A stretch of DNA of 64,000 nucleotides from Flavobacterium petrolei (GCF_003314435.2 NZ_QNVY02000001.1:434001-498000); one strand, 5' to 3'; shown: positions 15,911 to 25,207, counted from the stretch's first letter. Made by a program: numbers and translations. The notes: a model not told the origin generated them from the sequence alone.

Positions 15911-18502
15911 TTAATAATTCAAACTCAATCCAAAACCCATTCCCATATCGCTGTCATAATGCGTGGTTATTCCAAAATTTCTTTTGACAATATACCGTAA
16001 TCCCGCCATATATTCATTATCGGTATTCCACATTAAATTCATGCGCAATCTTTTGGAAACCGGAATATCCATGCGTTCAAATTGCAACCTGAAATTCCCG
16101 TCGGTATAGACTTCGGCTTGTGCTTTAATGAGCATTGGCAACGTATACTCGACTCCGGCACTGAAAACAGCACGATTATCTTTAGTGTTAGATTGACCAA
16201 AAAGATTCTCTTCCGTTTCTCCCATTTCCATTTTTCGGTACCTCCAGTCAAAACCGATGAACGGCATCAGCCATTGCATTTTCCCGATGTATCGTCCGAT
16301 ATGCGTTTCGGTTTCATACCCGTGATGTTTGCTGTAGCCCAAACGCCATTCGGTACCAATACTCCAACGTGTGTTTTGAATCATCAACATTCCATCATTT
16401 CCATTGGTGGCAAAATCATTTTCGGCCATCACATGAAAAGCTTTATCATCAGCAAATAATTTGCGTTGCGCTAATTTTGGATTTGGAATCAAAGGATTTG
16501 GCTCTTGATTTTCATAACTAAAAACGCGACCCATTCCCGCCATCATGTGATACAGAATGTGACAATGAAAAAACCAATCGCCTTTAACATTAGCATTAAA
16601 CTCAATCGTGTCAGTTTCCATCGGCATAATATCGATGATGTTTTTTAGTGGTGCGTATTCTTCTTTGCCGTTCAATACCCTAAAATCGTGTCCGTGTAAA
16701 TGCATCGGGTGACGCATCATGGAACCGTTGAAGAGTACAATTCGAACATTTTCGCCTTTTTTAATCAGAATTTTATCGGCTTCTGAAACTACTTTATTAT
16801 CCAGACTCCAAACATAGCGATTCATGTTTCCTGATAATTCAAAACGTAATTCTTTTATCCCCCCAGCCCCCGAAGGGGGAGTTGGAAGCGTTGTTTTAGT
16901 GGGTGATTTCAGCATCGCATAATTCAATGTGACAATATTTGAAAGTGAATTAGAATCATACTTATTATGGTTTGCATGCTCATCATCGGTTTTTATATTG
17001 TTTTTTTTAGTCTCCCCTCCTTCGGAGGGGCTGGGGGAGGATAACTCTGGATACATCACCACATTCATGTCCATTTGATTCAGTGACATTTTCATACCCA
17101 TATCATCTAAATCGCCATTCATTTTCATCATGCCGTTCATCATTTTCATACCCTCAAAATACTTTAATTTAGGCAAAGGCGCAATCAATTGCTTGATGCC
17201 ATCTCCCAAATACAACGAGGCCGATTTAGTCCTGTCCTCTGATGTCACTAAAAATTCAAACGCTGTTTTTTCCGCAGGAATCGTTACAACAACATCATAA
17301 GTTTCAGAAACAGCAACTATTAATCGGTCGACTTCAACTGGTTCCACATCATTACCGTCACTGGCCACCACGGTGATTTTTCCTCCGGCATAATTCAACC
17401 AAAAATAAGTAGAAGCACCACCATTAGAAATCCGCAAACGTACTTTATCTCCAGCCTTAAATTGCGAAAGCTGACTTTCGCTTTTACCATTAATCAGGAA
17501 TTTATTGTAATATACATCACTGACGTCCATGGCGTTCATTCGTTTCCATTCGTTCGCGACCTTGGTTTTAAAATGTCCTGCTTTTATTGCCTCAGAATAA
17601 CTCTGCGTGGTTCCTTTTTGAATCGCAAACCAGTCCGTGGCATTGTGCAACATCCGATGTACATTCTCTGGTTTCAAATCGGTCCATTCGCTCAGAATAA
17701 TTGGAACTGTTGGCAAATCATCAATTCCTGCTCTAAAAGTCGGATCTTCATTTCTTTTGTTCATCACAAAAGAACCGTACATTCCAATTTGCTCCTGCAA
17801 ACCTGTGTGACTGTGGTACCAATGCGTTCCGTGTTGGATAATCGGGAACGTATATTTATGCGTCGTTTTAGGCTTGATTGGCATTTGAGTCAAATTCGGC
17901 ACACCATCTTCTTTATTTGGTAAAAATAATCCGTGCCAATGCAGTGAAGTATCTTCATTTAATTCATTGTGCACGTAAATTTCAGCAATATCGCCTTCGG
18001 TAAACGTAAGTGTTGGCATCGGAATTTGTCCGTTTACGGCAATCGCTCTTTTGGGCGTATCACCAAAAGTGACAATCGTATCCCGAACATATAAATCATA
18101 GCGAACGGTTCTCGAAGGGACATTTTTAACAATCTTTTTTACTGGCTCTTCTATAACTTTAGCATTTTCTGCAGGAGCACTTACATGATTTTTATGCAAA
18201 TCATCACTTGCTGCTTTAGTCTCGATAATCTTAGCTTTTTTCACAACTGCCTTTGGCACTTGCTTTTTTGACACAGATTTTTTTACCAATTTTGCTTTTT
18301 CCTTGATCAAATCCATACCACATTTGGGACATTTTCCCGGTTTGTTGGCATGAATTTCAGGATGCATTGGGCATGTGTATGTCGTAGGCTGTACCTGAAA
18401 AATTTCTATTTTTTTTGAAATACTCTTTTCATTTACATTTTCCGCTTTTGCAAAAGGAGAAATCAGAATTAGAAATACTGTTAATAATATGTTGCTTTTC
18501 AT
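15911..18502 (-). CDS. Multicopper oxidase fused to a CopB-like barrel, with N-terminal metal-binding motif
   Basis: The 863-residue protein has a signal peptide (1-20). A heavy-metal-binding motif follows, with C44 in CPMHPE and C58/C61 in CPKCGMDL. A Lys-rich linker runs to about 130. Three cupredoxin domains carry the copper ligands HWHG (188-191), HWYHSH (227-232), HPMHLHGH (598-605) and HCHILYHMMAGM (646-657). A Met-rich stretch (450-480) resembles CopA. Residues about 680-863 form a separate beta-rich domain ending in an aromatic residue, like the CopB outer-membrane barrel. It likely oxidises Cu(I) in the periplasm. Residues 487-550 contain two segments encoded by inverted palindromic repeats. 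It is 9 bases downstream of the ATPase gene. Confidence 0.85.
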   Translation of the reverse strand: MKSNILLTVFLILISPFAKAENVNEKSISKKIEIFQVQPTTYTCPMHPEIHANKPGKCPKCGMDLIKEKAKLVKKSVSKKQVPKAVVKKAKIIETKAASDDLHKNHVSAPAENAKVIEEPVKKIVKNVPSRTVRYDLYVRDTIVTFGDTPKRAIAVNGQIPMPTLTFTEGDIAEIYVHNELNEDTSLHWHGLFLPNKEDGVPNLTQMPIKPKTTHKYTFPIIQHGTHWYHSHTGLQEQIGMYGSFVMNKRNEDPTFRAGIDDLPTVPIILSEWTDLKPENVHRMLHNATDWFAIQKGTTQSYSEAIKAGHFKTKVANEWKRMNAMDVSDVYYNKFLINGKSESQLSQFKAGDKVRLRISNGGASTYFWLNYAGGKITVVASDGNDVEPVEVDRLIVAVSETYDVVVTIPAEKTAFEFLVTSEDRTKSASLYLGDGIKQLIAPLPKLKYFEGMKMMNGMMKMNGDLDDMGMKMSLNQMDMNVVMYPELSSPSPSEGGETKKNNIKTDDEHANHNKYDSNSLSNIVTLNYAMLKSPTKTTLPTPPSGAGGIKELRFELSGNMNRYVWSLDNKVVSEADKILIKKGENVRIVLFNGSMMRHPMHLHGHDFRVLNGKEEYAPLKNIIDIMPMETDTIEFNANVKGDWFFHCHILYHMMAGMGRVFSYENQEPNPLIPNPKLAQRKLFADDKAFHVMAENDFATNGNDGMLMIQNTRWSIGTEWRLGYSKHHGYETETHIGRYIGKMQWLMPFIGFDWRYRKMEMGETEENLFGQSNTKDNRAVFSAGVEYTLPMLIKAQAEVYTDGNFRLQFERMDIPVSKRLRMNLMWNTDNEYMAGLRYIVKRNFGITTHYDSDMGMGFGLSLNY
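16857..16885. repeat. REP-like palindrome A inside the oxidase gene
   Basis: A GC-rich segment CCCCCCAGCCCCCGAAGGGG has a CCCCC-GAA-GGGGG hairpin core (16867-16879). It encodes residues about 538-550 (TPPSGAGGIK). It matches palindrome B in inverted orientation. Confidence 0.7.
17010..17043. repeat. REP-like palindrome B inside the oxidase gene
   Basis: CCCCTCC-TTC-GGAGGGG (17014-17030) is followed by CTGGGGGAGGAT. Its complement ATCCTCCCCCAGCCCC aligns with palindrome A. It encodes residues about 487-500 (LSSPSPSEGGETKK). The two copies lie about 125 bases apart, face each other and both stay in frame. Confidence 0.7.
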
Positions 18503-18510
18503 GTTTATAT

Positions 18511-21045
18511 TTAAAATTTTAAATTTCGCAGTCTTAACGCATTTGCAATAACTGAAACCGAACTAAAACTCATCGCCAAAGCCGCAATCATTGGCGAAAG
18601 CAACACTCCAAAAAACGGATACAAAACACCCGCGGCAATTGGAATTCCCAACACATTATAGAAGAAGGCAAAGAATAAATTTTGCTTGATATTTCGCATC
18701 ACCGCATGACTTAAGTTTTTGGCTTTTACGATTCCTTGTAAATCGCCTTTCACCAACGTAATTTTCGCACTTTCGATGGCTACATCTGTTCCGGTTCCCA
18801 TAGCAATGCCAATATCAGCTTGCGCCAAAGCCGGAGCATCGTTGATTCCGTCGCCAGCCATAGCTACAATTTTCCCTTCGGCTTGTAGTCGTTTAATTTC
18901 CTTGAGCTTGTCTTCTGGTAAACAACCCGCTTTATAGGAACTTAAATGCAATTCCTGAGCGACTGCTTTTGCCGTATTTTCATTATCGCCTGTTAGCATG
19001 ATGACCTCAACTCCCTGACGAATTAATTCCTTTATAGCTTCGACACTTGTTGGTTTTATGGCGTCAGTGATTGACACAAATCCAACAGCAGTTCCATCCA
19101 ATGAAATATAAGAAACCGTTTTTCCCAGTTTTTGTTCAGCTATAATTTGATTTTCTAATTCATCGGAAACCGAGGCATTCACTTGCTCCATTAATTTTTT
19201 ATTTCCGAGCGCCACTTTTTTATTGGTAACTGTGCCTGTGACCCCTTTACCAGAAATTGCTTCAAAATCTTTGACTTCGATTAATGTAACTTCTTTTGCT
19301 TGCGCATAATTGACTACGGCTTGCGCCAAAGGATGTTCGCTGTACTGATTTAGAGAAGCGATACTTTGCAATAAAATGTCTTCTTGATTATTCGAGGAAT
19401 AAATTTTCTCCACTGAAGGTTTCCCTTCAGTAATTGTTCCTGTTTTATCTGTAATCAGAACATTTACTTTATTCATGTTTTCCAATGCTTCGGCATTTTT
19501 TATCAAAACTCCCGATTGCGCTCCTTTTCCAACACCAACCATTACTGACATTGGCGTGGCCAATCCCAAAGCACACGGACATGCAATGATTAAGACGGCA
19601 ATGGCATTAATAAATCCATAAACCAGTGCGGGTTCCGGTCCAAATTTTGCCCAAACCAAAAAGGTAACTAAAGAAACAATTACCACTATTGGCACAAAAT
19701 ATTTAGCAATTCTATCCGCTAATTTTTGGATTGGTGCTCTGGAACGACTGGCGTCATTTACCATTTGCACAATTTGTGAAAGCAAAGTTTCCGAACCTAC
19801 TTTCTCGGCAATCATCACAAAGGATTTATTTCCGTTTATTGTTCCCGCTATTACGGCATCCTCTGTTTGTTTATCAACGGGAATAGGTTCTCCTGAAATC
19901 ATTGATTCATCAATCGTACTTTCGCCATCGGTAATTTTTCCATCAACCGGAATTTTATCCCCCGGTTTTACTCGCAACAAATCTCCTTTTTTGATGTCGT
20001 GAATTGATATTACTTTATCAACTCCTTCGATAATCAAAGTGGCTTCGGTTGGTGCTAATTTTAGTAATTCTTTTATCGCGCCACTGGTTCGGCTGTGTGC
20101 TCTGGCTTCTAATAACTGCCCCAGTAAAACCAAAGTTAATATCACCGTTGTCGCTTCAAAATAAAGATGAACGGCTCCATTATGTGTTTTAAATTCTTCC
20201 GGGAAAATAGTTGGAAAAAATAATCCAACCAAACTAAACAAAAAAGCTACTCCAGAACCAATTCCGATAAGGGTAAACATATTGAGATTCCAGGTAACAA
20301 TGGATTTCCATGCACGCTCAAAAAACATCCAACACGCATAAAAAACGACTGGAAGCGACAAAATTAGTTGCACCCAATTCCATTTTGAAGCATCCATAAT
20401 TTTCATTAATGGATTATTCGGAATCATATCCGACATGGCAATAATAAAAATGGGAACCGTAAAAACTACAGCAATTTTCATTTTACGCACCAAGTCATCA
20501 TAAACCTTATTTTCTTCGGCATCGGTTGGCTCCATAGGCACTAAATCCATTCCGCAAATAGGGCAAGAACCAGGACCTTCTTTGATAACTTCGGGATGCA
20601 TGGGACAAGTATACATTATTTTACTATTTGCTATCGCCGCTTCTTTAACCAAATCCATTCCACAAACCGGACAATCGCCTGGTTTATCATACACCTTTTC
20701 ACCTTCACAATGCATCGGGCAATAGTATTTACCTTTTGCATTTTTGGGTAAAATCACGGTAGCTTTTTCTTGTGGTTTATTCGAGCCACAGCATGATTTT
20801 GTAATTGGTTCCTCAGTCTTTTCATGAGAATCGCCACCAGTACTCATTGCAATTGTATAGTTTCCTGCGGCAGTTAAAGTCTCCTGCAATTGCTTAGTAG
20901 GAATGTGTTTATCCATTGTTATCGTCGCTATTGGGGGAACTAAAGTAACAACAGCTTGAATTCCATCAATAGCGTTTAATGTTTTTTCCACTTTCGAGCG
21001 ACAACCGTCGCAAGACATTCCGGTAATAGTATAGGTATGTTTCAT
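18511..21045 (-). CDS. copA: Copper-translocating P-type ATPase with HMA and two CPMH metal-binding motifs
   Basis: The protein exports copper from the cytoplasm at the expense of ATP. From the ATG at 21045 (the frame continues to a TTG at 21054) it has 844 residues. The N-terminal HMA domain has GMSCDGC with C12/C15. Two heavy-metal-binding motifs follow: C109 in CPMHCE with CPVCGMDL, and C147 in CPMHPE with CPICGMDL. The P1B core has ISGEP (384-388), the membrane CPC at 489-491, DKTGT at 533-537 and GDGINDAPALAQ near the C-terminus. It lies between the HMA-AraC regulator and the oxidase on the same strand. The symbol follows family usage and could equally be copB or silP-like. Confidence 0.92.
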   Translation of the reverse strand: MKHTYTITGMSCDGCRSKVEKTLNAIDGIQAVVTLVPPIATITMDKHIPTKQLQETLTAAGNYTIAMSTGGDSHEKTEEPITKSCCGSNKPQEKATVILPKNAKGKYYCPMHCEGEKVYDKPGDCPVCGMDLVKEAAIANSKIMYTCPMHPEVIKEGPGSCPICGMDLVPMEPTDAEENKVYDDLVRKMKIAVVFTVPIFIIAMSDMIPNNPLMKIMDASKWNWVQLILSLPVVFYACWMFFERAWKSIVTWNLNMFTLIGIGSGVAFLFSLVGLFFPTIFPEEFKTHNGAVHLYFEATTVILTLVLLGQLLEARAHSRTSGAIKELLKLAPTEATLIIEGVDKVISIHDIKKGDLLRVKPGDKIPVDGKITDGESTIDESMISGEPIPVDKQTEDAVIAGTINGNKSFVMIAEKVGSETLLSQIVQMVNDASRSRAPIQKLADRIAKYFVPIVVIVSLVTFLVWAKFGPEPALVYGFINAIAVLIIACPCALGLATPMSVMVGVGKGAQSGVLIKNAEALENMNKVNVLITDKTGTITEGKPSVEKIYSSNNQEDILLQSIASLNQYSEHPLAQAVVNYAQAKEVTLIEVKDFEAISGKGVTGTVTNKKVALGNKKLMEQVNASVSDELENQIIAEQKLGKTVSYISLDGTAVGFVSITDAIKPTSVEAIKELIRQGVEVIMLTGDNENTAKAVAQELHLSSYKAGCLPEDKLKEIKRLQAEGKIVAMAGDGINDAPALAQADIGIAMGTGTDVAIESAKITLVKGDLQGIVKAKNLSHAVMRNIKQNLFFAFFYNVLGIPIAAGVLYPFFGVLLSPMIAALAMSFSSVSVIANALRLRNLKF

Positions 21046-21078
21046 AATACTCAAATTTTGATACCACGAATCTCCGAT

Positions 21079-21090
21079 TATTCCGTCATT
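21079..21090 (-). promoter_or_regulatory. Candidate operator upstream of the copper ATPase
   Basis: The 80-base gap before the ATPase contains AATGACGGAATA on the minus strand, 34-45 bases before the start. A similar box, AATGTAGCGGAATA, lies at 25261-25274, 54-67 bases before the HMA-DUF3347 gene. Two copies are weak evidence for a shared regulator site. Confidence 0.25.
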
Positions 21091-21125
21091 CCCTTGTTAC
21101 ACAATTTTGGAAAAGGTTTGCGTGA

Positions 21126-21686
21126 TTACAAATCATCGATTTGCTTTCTCGTTTTTACTTTCAATTGTTTAAAATAAGTTGGCGTAAATCCAGTTGTTTT
21201 TTTGAACTGATTGCTCAAATGTGCCACATTGCTATACTGAAGTTGAATGGCGATTTCGCTTAAAGTCAACTCATCATACGTTAATAATTCTTTGACTCTT
21301 TCTATTTTTTGAGCAATAAAATACCGCTCAATTGTAATTCCTTCTATCTCCGAAAATAAATTGCTCAAAGCACTATAATCTTGTGCCAAATCGTTTGATA
21401 AATAATCCGATAAATTGCTGTTTAACACATTATTTTTGTTGTAAACCAAATCAATTAGCACTGTTTTAATTCTTTCGATGGTTCTGTTTTTTTTATCATC
21501 GATTAAATCAAAACCCAAAGAACGTAAGCGTTTGAGCAAATCCCTTTTTTGAGTTTCGGTACATTCTGTCTCTAATTCGACTTCTCCGAGCGCTATTGAA
21601 ACGGCATGAAGTCCGAGTTTTTCCAACTCTAACTCCACTGCCGTAATGCAACGGTTGCACACCATATTTTTTATGTTAAGCTTCAT
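21126..21686 (-). CDS. HMA-domain AraC-type transcriptional regulator
   Basis: From the ATG at 21686 the protein has 186 residues. Residues 1-65 form an HMA-like metal-binding domain with MVCNRC (C10/C13). After a linker, residues about 85-186 form an AraC/XylS double helix-turn-helix ending in the family motif SNVAHLSNQFKKTTGFTPTYFK. A single polypeptide that binds metal and DNA suits a direct copper sensor, as metal-responsive regulators often do; this is inference. The start lies 2 bases after the stop of the upstream DUF3347 gene, so the two are co-transcribed and probably translationally coupled. Confidence 0.85.
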   Translation of the reverse strand: MKLNIKNMVCNRCITAVELELEKLGLHAVSIALGEVELETECTETQKRDLLKRLRSLGFDLIDDKKNRTIERIKTVLIDLVYNKNNVLNSNLSDYLSNDLAQDYSALSNLFSEIEGITIERYFIAQKIERVKELLTYDELTLSEIAIQLQYSNVAHLSNQFKKTTGFTPTYFKQLKVKTRKQIDDL

Positions 21687-21688
21687 TA

Positions 21689-22420
21689 TTATTTGACAGC
21701 CCCAATTCTTCTGCCACAATTCAGCATCTCCGAACCAAAATAGGGATTAATCACGTCTTTAGTTTCACTGATCCAGTACCCGGTTTTTCCTTCTCCGTAC
21801 ATTGGACAGTAATCCTGATAAACCGTTTGTTTTGTTCCAAATGTTTTTATTAAACCAAAAATATCTTGGCTTAATAAGGAAAAATATTCTCTTTGGTGGT
21901 CGATTTTAGCGGCATTATCGCCAATGTGTTTGACATGCGCTTTGGCATCAGCCACAAAACCATTGTACTTATTTTTTGATTTGGTATCCAAAGAAGTTGT
22001 GGTCGAACCATTCAAAGTCGCAATTAATTCTTTTGCGGCAGCGGCAGCCCTATTTGAATCATCTTTTGTTAACGCATTTTTAACTTTCAGATAATTGGAA
22101 ACAATTGCATCGGTTGGGAAAGCCGTTTTGCTCACATTTCCAGTTGCAGTTATGGCACTGGATTTTTCGTTAGCAACAGCAACAGGAGTTGCTTCGTTAT
22201 CAGCTGCGTTTGTTTGCGCCACTTTCTCGGTTAATTCCATTCCGCATTCAGGGCATTCACTTCCAGCTACGCCTGTTACTTCAGGATGCATTGGACAAGA
22301 GTATAATTCAGCCTTTTTTTCAGTTTTATCAGAATTCAAAGTTGTTTCTTCTTTGTTTTTTTGGTTACAAGAAACCGTCATAAAAGTCGCAATCAGAGAC
22401 AAAAACAGTATTTTTTTCAT
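21689..22420 (-). CDS. DUF3347 lipoprotein with heavy-metal-binding motif
   Basis: The 243-residue lipoprotein has lipobox TVSC with C18. A metal-binding motif with C42 in CPMHPE and C56/C59 in CPECGMEL follows, then a linker. A helical DUF3347 domain (about 105-243) ends with YCPMYGEGK and NPYFGSEMLNCG. DUF3347 proteins are found beside copper efflux systems and are thought to bind metal in the periplasm. It is paralogous to the gene at 24332-25207. The regulator follows directly. Confidence 0.8.
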   Translation of the reverse strand: MKKILFLSLIATFMTVSCNQKNKEETTLNSDKTEKKAELYSCPMHPEVTGVAGSECPECGMELTEKVAQTNAADNEATPVAVANEKSSAITATGNVSKTAFPTDAIVSNYLKVKNALTKDDSNRAAAAAKELIATLNGSTTTSLDTKSKNKYNGFVADAKAHVKHIGDNAAKIDHQREYFSLLSQDIFGLIKTFGTKQTVYQDYCPMYGEGKTGYWISETKDVINPYFGSEMLNCGRRIGAVK

Positions 22421-22495
22421 GGTATTTTTTTTTATAATAATATAATGACTTCTATTTAAATTAGCTATTCACTGCCTAAATTCAAGCCCTAAAAT

Positions 22496-23305
22496 TTATT
22501 TTATGATATTAAAAAAGTTGTATTCTAAGTTCAGATAAAATCCATTTGGCGCAGACCGCAACATAGAACTGTATAATTCATGCCTGTAAGCAACATCAAT
22601 TCGGGCTTGGCTGTTTATGATAAATTGAATGGAAGGCACAATATCCAAATACGATTTTCCATTTTCGTTTAATGTTTGTCCTACAAACTCAACCATTGTG
22701 TTGATATTTGTTTGCTTAAAATTAGTGTATTTTTTTGGATACATCAGTCTTCCAAACGACAATGTATAATTAGTGGCGTTATCACTTTGCGCTGCAGGAA
22801 ATTTGTAACCCGGCTTATTGTCGAATGCTTTTTCATAACTGACAGAAGCACTTATGGCTAGTTTTTTTATCAGTTGAGTAGCCACAATTCCAGTTTCAAA
22901 ACCTGTATTTTGTCCCAAAATTTCTAACTGTTCCTGATGAATATCGGAGTTATTGAAACTGTATCTTCCAAATGCTGCCATCCTAAAATGACTGTGTAAA
23001 TCATCCGTGGAAAGGAAACGATATTTTGTATAAAAACTGGCGCCTTCAGTTACCAATTGATTGCTTCTATTGCTGACAAACATGGATGTTCTCACCATCA
23101 AATTTTTATTGATTCCCAAAGTAACTTCGGGCATGACATGGTAATTATATCGTGATTGCATTTGCTCCTTAAAAATGGATTGTCCCAAACGAACTCCTAA
23201 TGAACCCGCAGGAACATTACTTGCCGGATCAGTAACCACAAAAAGCTCTTGAGCCGATATTCCTTGAATAACAAAAAGCGTAAATACGATTAAAAAATTT
23301 CTCAT
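22496..23305 (-). CDS. Outer-membrane beta-barrel protein of the copper cluster
   Basis: The 269-residue protein has a signal peptide cleaved near residue 19 (ISAQ). It then shows alternating hydrophobic/polar strands and ends in an aromatic-rich strand (FYLNLEYNFFNIIK). The pattern fits a small outer-membrane barrel. The start codon overlaps the stop of the upstream HMA gene by one base. I do not know its substrate; context suggests copper traffic across the outer membrane. Confidence 0.65.
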   Translation of the reverse strand: MRNFLIVFTLFVIQGISAQELFVVTDPASNVPAGSLGVRLGQSIFKEQMQSRYNYHVMPEVTLGINKNLMVRTSMFVSNRSNQLVTEGASFYTKYRFLSTDDLHSHFRMAAFGRYSFNNSDIHQEQLEILGQNTGFETGIVATQLIKKLAISASVSYEKAFDNKPGYKFPAAQSDNATNYTLSFGRLMYPKKYTNFKQTNINTMVEFVGQTLNENGKSYLDIVPSIQFIINSQARIDVAYRHELYSSMLRSAPNGFYLNLEYNFFNIIK

Positions 23306-23835
23306 TATAGTACAGCTTTAATATGGTAATCGTCATCATTGTTTAAAGAATATGTCGCAGTTTTTGAAAACGTTTTAAGCAGTTTTTTATGCTCTTTTTG
23401 AGTGACATATCCTTTATCAAAAATCCTTACTTTTGTTTCTCCGTTACTGTCTTTAAGTTCTCCATTCAATAAAACGAAAGTGGAACCGTTTACCGAAATG
23501 GTTTTATCACCTTCGGTTTTTAAGCTTTCTGTAGGCATTGTAATTACTAATGAACCGATAAAAAAGCCTGCTTTTTCAACACCTTCTTTCAATACTCTTG
23601 GCATAATTTTACTTTCTTTTTTAAAATAAACCGTGAAGGTATTCGTGTTCAAATCAGTACTCACGCTATCCACACCAACGGTTGCCTTCAGTTGTTTGTT
23701 TATCGCATTGGAACACATAGAACAGGTTAAACCAGTCGCCATTATCTCAGCTTTTGAGATTTGAGAATAGGATTGTACACTTGTCATTAAAACCAAACAA
23801 GCAATACCAATGAATTTTAAATTTATATTTTTCAT
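23305..23835 (-). CDS. Secreted HMA-domain protein
   Basis: The 176-residue protein has a signal peptide (1-24) and an HMA domain with GLTCSMC (C38/C41). The C-terminal half (about 105-176) is polar and not recognised. A periplasmic copper chaperone is the likely role. It overlaps the TlpA-like gene upstream by 4 bases and the barrel gene downstream by one base, so the four genes form a tight operon. Confidence 0.78.
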   Translation of the reverse strand: MKNINLKFIGIACLVLMTSVQSYSQISKAEIMATGLTCSMCSNAINKQLKATVGVDSVSTDLNTNTFTVYFKKESKIMPRVLKEGVEKAGFFIGSLVITMPTESLKTEGDKTISVNGSTFVLLNGELKDSNGETKVRIFDKGYVTQKEHKKLLKTFSKTATYSLNNDDDYHIKAVL

Positions 23836-24311
23836 TCTACTTTATTTTTTATTTGTATGATTATTTCTTCCTCCGTTGGATTGATGGCAACTAATTTTCC
23901 TGCTGCATCAAATAGATATGAATTAGGTAATTCTTCAACTCCAAAAAGCAGTGCAGATTTCGCATCAAAACCTTTAGCGTCGATTAATTGCTCGTACGCT
24001 AATTTATCTTTTTGAATAGCATTCATCCATTTGGTTTTGTCCGTATCCAGCGATATCCCAACAATTTCGAAGTTTTCATCTTTATACTCATTGTATAAAG
24101 GAGCCAGTTTTTTATTAGCCAGCCTACAAGGCGCACACCAAGAAGCCCAAAAGTCAATCAAGACCGTTTTCCCTTTTAGAGAAACTAAATTTATGGTGGT
24201 CTCTTTATTATTTTTGAGTTCTAAATCAGGCAAACTGTCTCCAATTTTCATTTGGCCGGATGCAGTTGAAATACTGATTATTAAACTGAATAGCAGCATT
24301 ATTTTTTTCAT
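23832..24311 (-). CDS. TlpA-like thiol-disulfide oxidoreductase
   Basis: The 159-residue protein has a signal peptide (1-19) and a thioredoxin fold with active site WCAPC (C59/C62). The cis-proline is in the ELPNSYL segment, and the usual strand LIDFWASW precedes the active site. It would act in the periplasm. Within this operon it may keep the cysteines of the HMA and DUF3347 proteins reduced. That is inference from position. Confidence 0.85.
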   Translation of the reverse strand: MKKIMLLFSLIISISTASGQMKIGDSLPDLELKNNKETTINLVSLKGKTVLIDFWASWCAPCRLANKKLAPLYNEYKDENFEIVGISLDTDKTKWMNAIQKDKLAYEQLIDAKGFDAKSALLFGVEELPNSYLFDAAGKLVAINPTEEEIIIQIKNKVE

Positions 24312-24331
24312 TTTATATTCCTATTAATCGC

Positions 24332-25207
24332 TTATTGAATCGTTTCGACTGTTTTTCCACAAGTCATCATTTGGGAACCATAATAAGGATTTTTAACCGT
24401 ATTTTCTTTGCTCAACCAGTTTGCACCTTTACCGTCATTTGCCATTGGGCAAAACTGAAGATAAACCGGAGTTTCATATTTAGCCACTTTTATCAATTCA
24501 TACATCGATTTTGAAAAAGGAATAAAAAATTCTCTTTGACGCTTGATATCTTGAGTTTCCGAAATGTTCTTGGCATCAGCCATTAAACCCTTCATTTCTT
24601 TCATCCAAATCATGTGAACATCCATAGCAAGCTCGTCCATTTTTACTGCATTCAAAGCTGTCAGAACGTCTTTCGCTGCAGTAGCAGAAGCTTTTCCTTC
24701 AGTTTTCACCAAAGCATCTTTCAAAAGAAAATAGGTATCAAAAACAACTTTTAATTTAGTATCCACTTGTTGTTTTGCAACTGGAGCATCAGAATGATTG
24801 ACGTGGTTTGCATGATTTTCTGTACTAGTAGTTTCCATTTTCATCTCTGTTGAAACGGCAACTTTTGCTTCTCTATCATATTGACAACATCCATGTAATA
24901 CATCATAAGTAGCATCCGGCGCAAGAAATTTATCGCTGTCGTAACCGGCTAAAGCGATGCGTTTCAAAATTTCGTCTTGACTCGTTTTGGTAGAATCATA
25001 GGTAAGTGTTGCCATTTTGGAATCTTTATTCCACTCCACTTTCGCTGTTTTTTTCAAGTTTCCGGCAGTTTCTATCTTGCTTTTACACATATCACAGTTT
25101 CCATATATTTTGGCAGTTTCTGTTTTGCTGTTTTTAATTTGCGCGCTTGCACTTGTAACTGAAAGCAATAGGATTATTGCCATCAATATTTTTTTTATTG
25201 AGTTCAT
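24332..25207 (-). CDS. Secreted HMA plus DUF3347 protein
   Basis: From the ATG at 25207 the protein has 291 residues. A signal peptide (1-22) leads into an HMA-like domain with GNCDMC (C38/C41). An LHGCCQYD segment and a His-rich linker (NHANHVNHSD, about 130-140) follow. The C-terminal DUF3347 domain ends with FCPMANDGKG and NPYYGSQMMTCG. It heads the four-gene operon TlpA-HMA-barrel. The longer frame to 25246 adds a non-signal N-terminus and was rejected. Confidence 0.82.
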   Translation of the reverse strand: MNSIKKILMAIILLLSVTSASAQIKNSKTETAKIYGNCDMCKSKIETAGNLKKTAKVEWNKDSKMATLTYDSTKTSQDEILKRIALAGYDSDKFLAPDATYDVLHGCCQYDREAKVAVSTEMKMETTSTENHANHVNHSDAPVAKQQVDTKLKVVFDTYFLLKDALVKTEGKASATAAKDVLTALNAVKMDELAMDVHMIWMKEMKGLMADAKNISETQDIKRQREFFIPFSKSMYELIKVAKYETPVYLQFCPMANDGKGANWLSKENTVKNPYYGSQMMTCGKTVETIQ

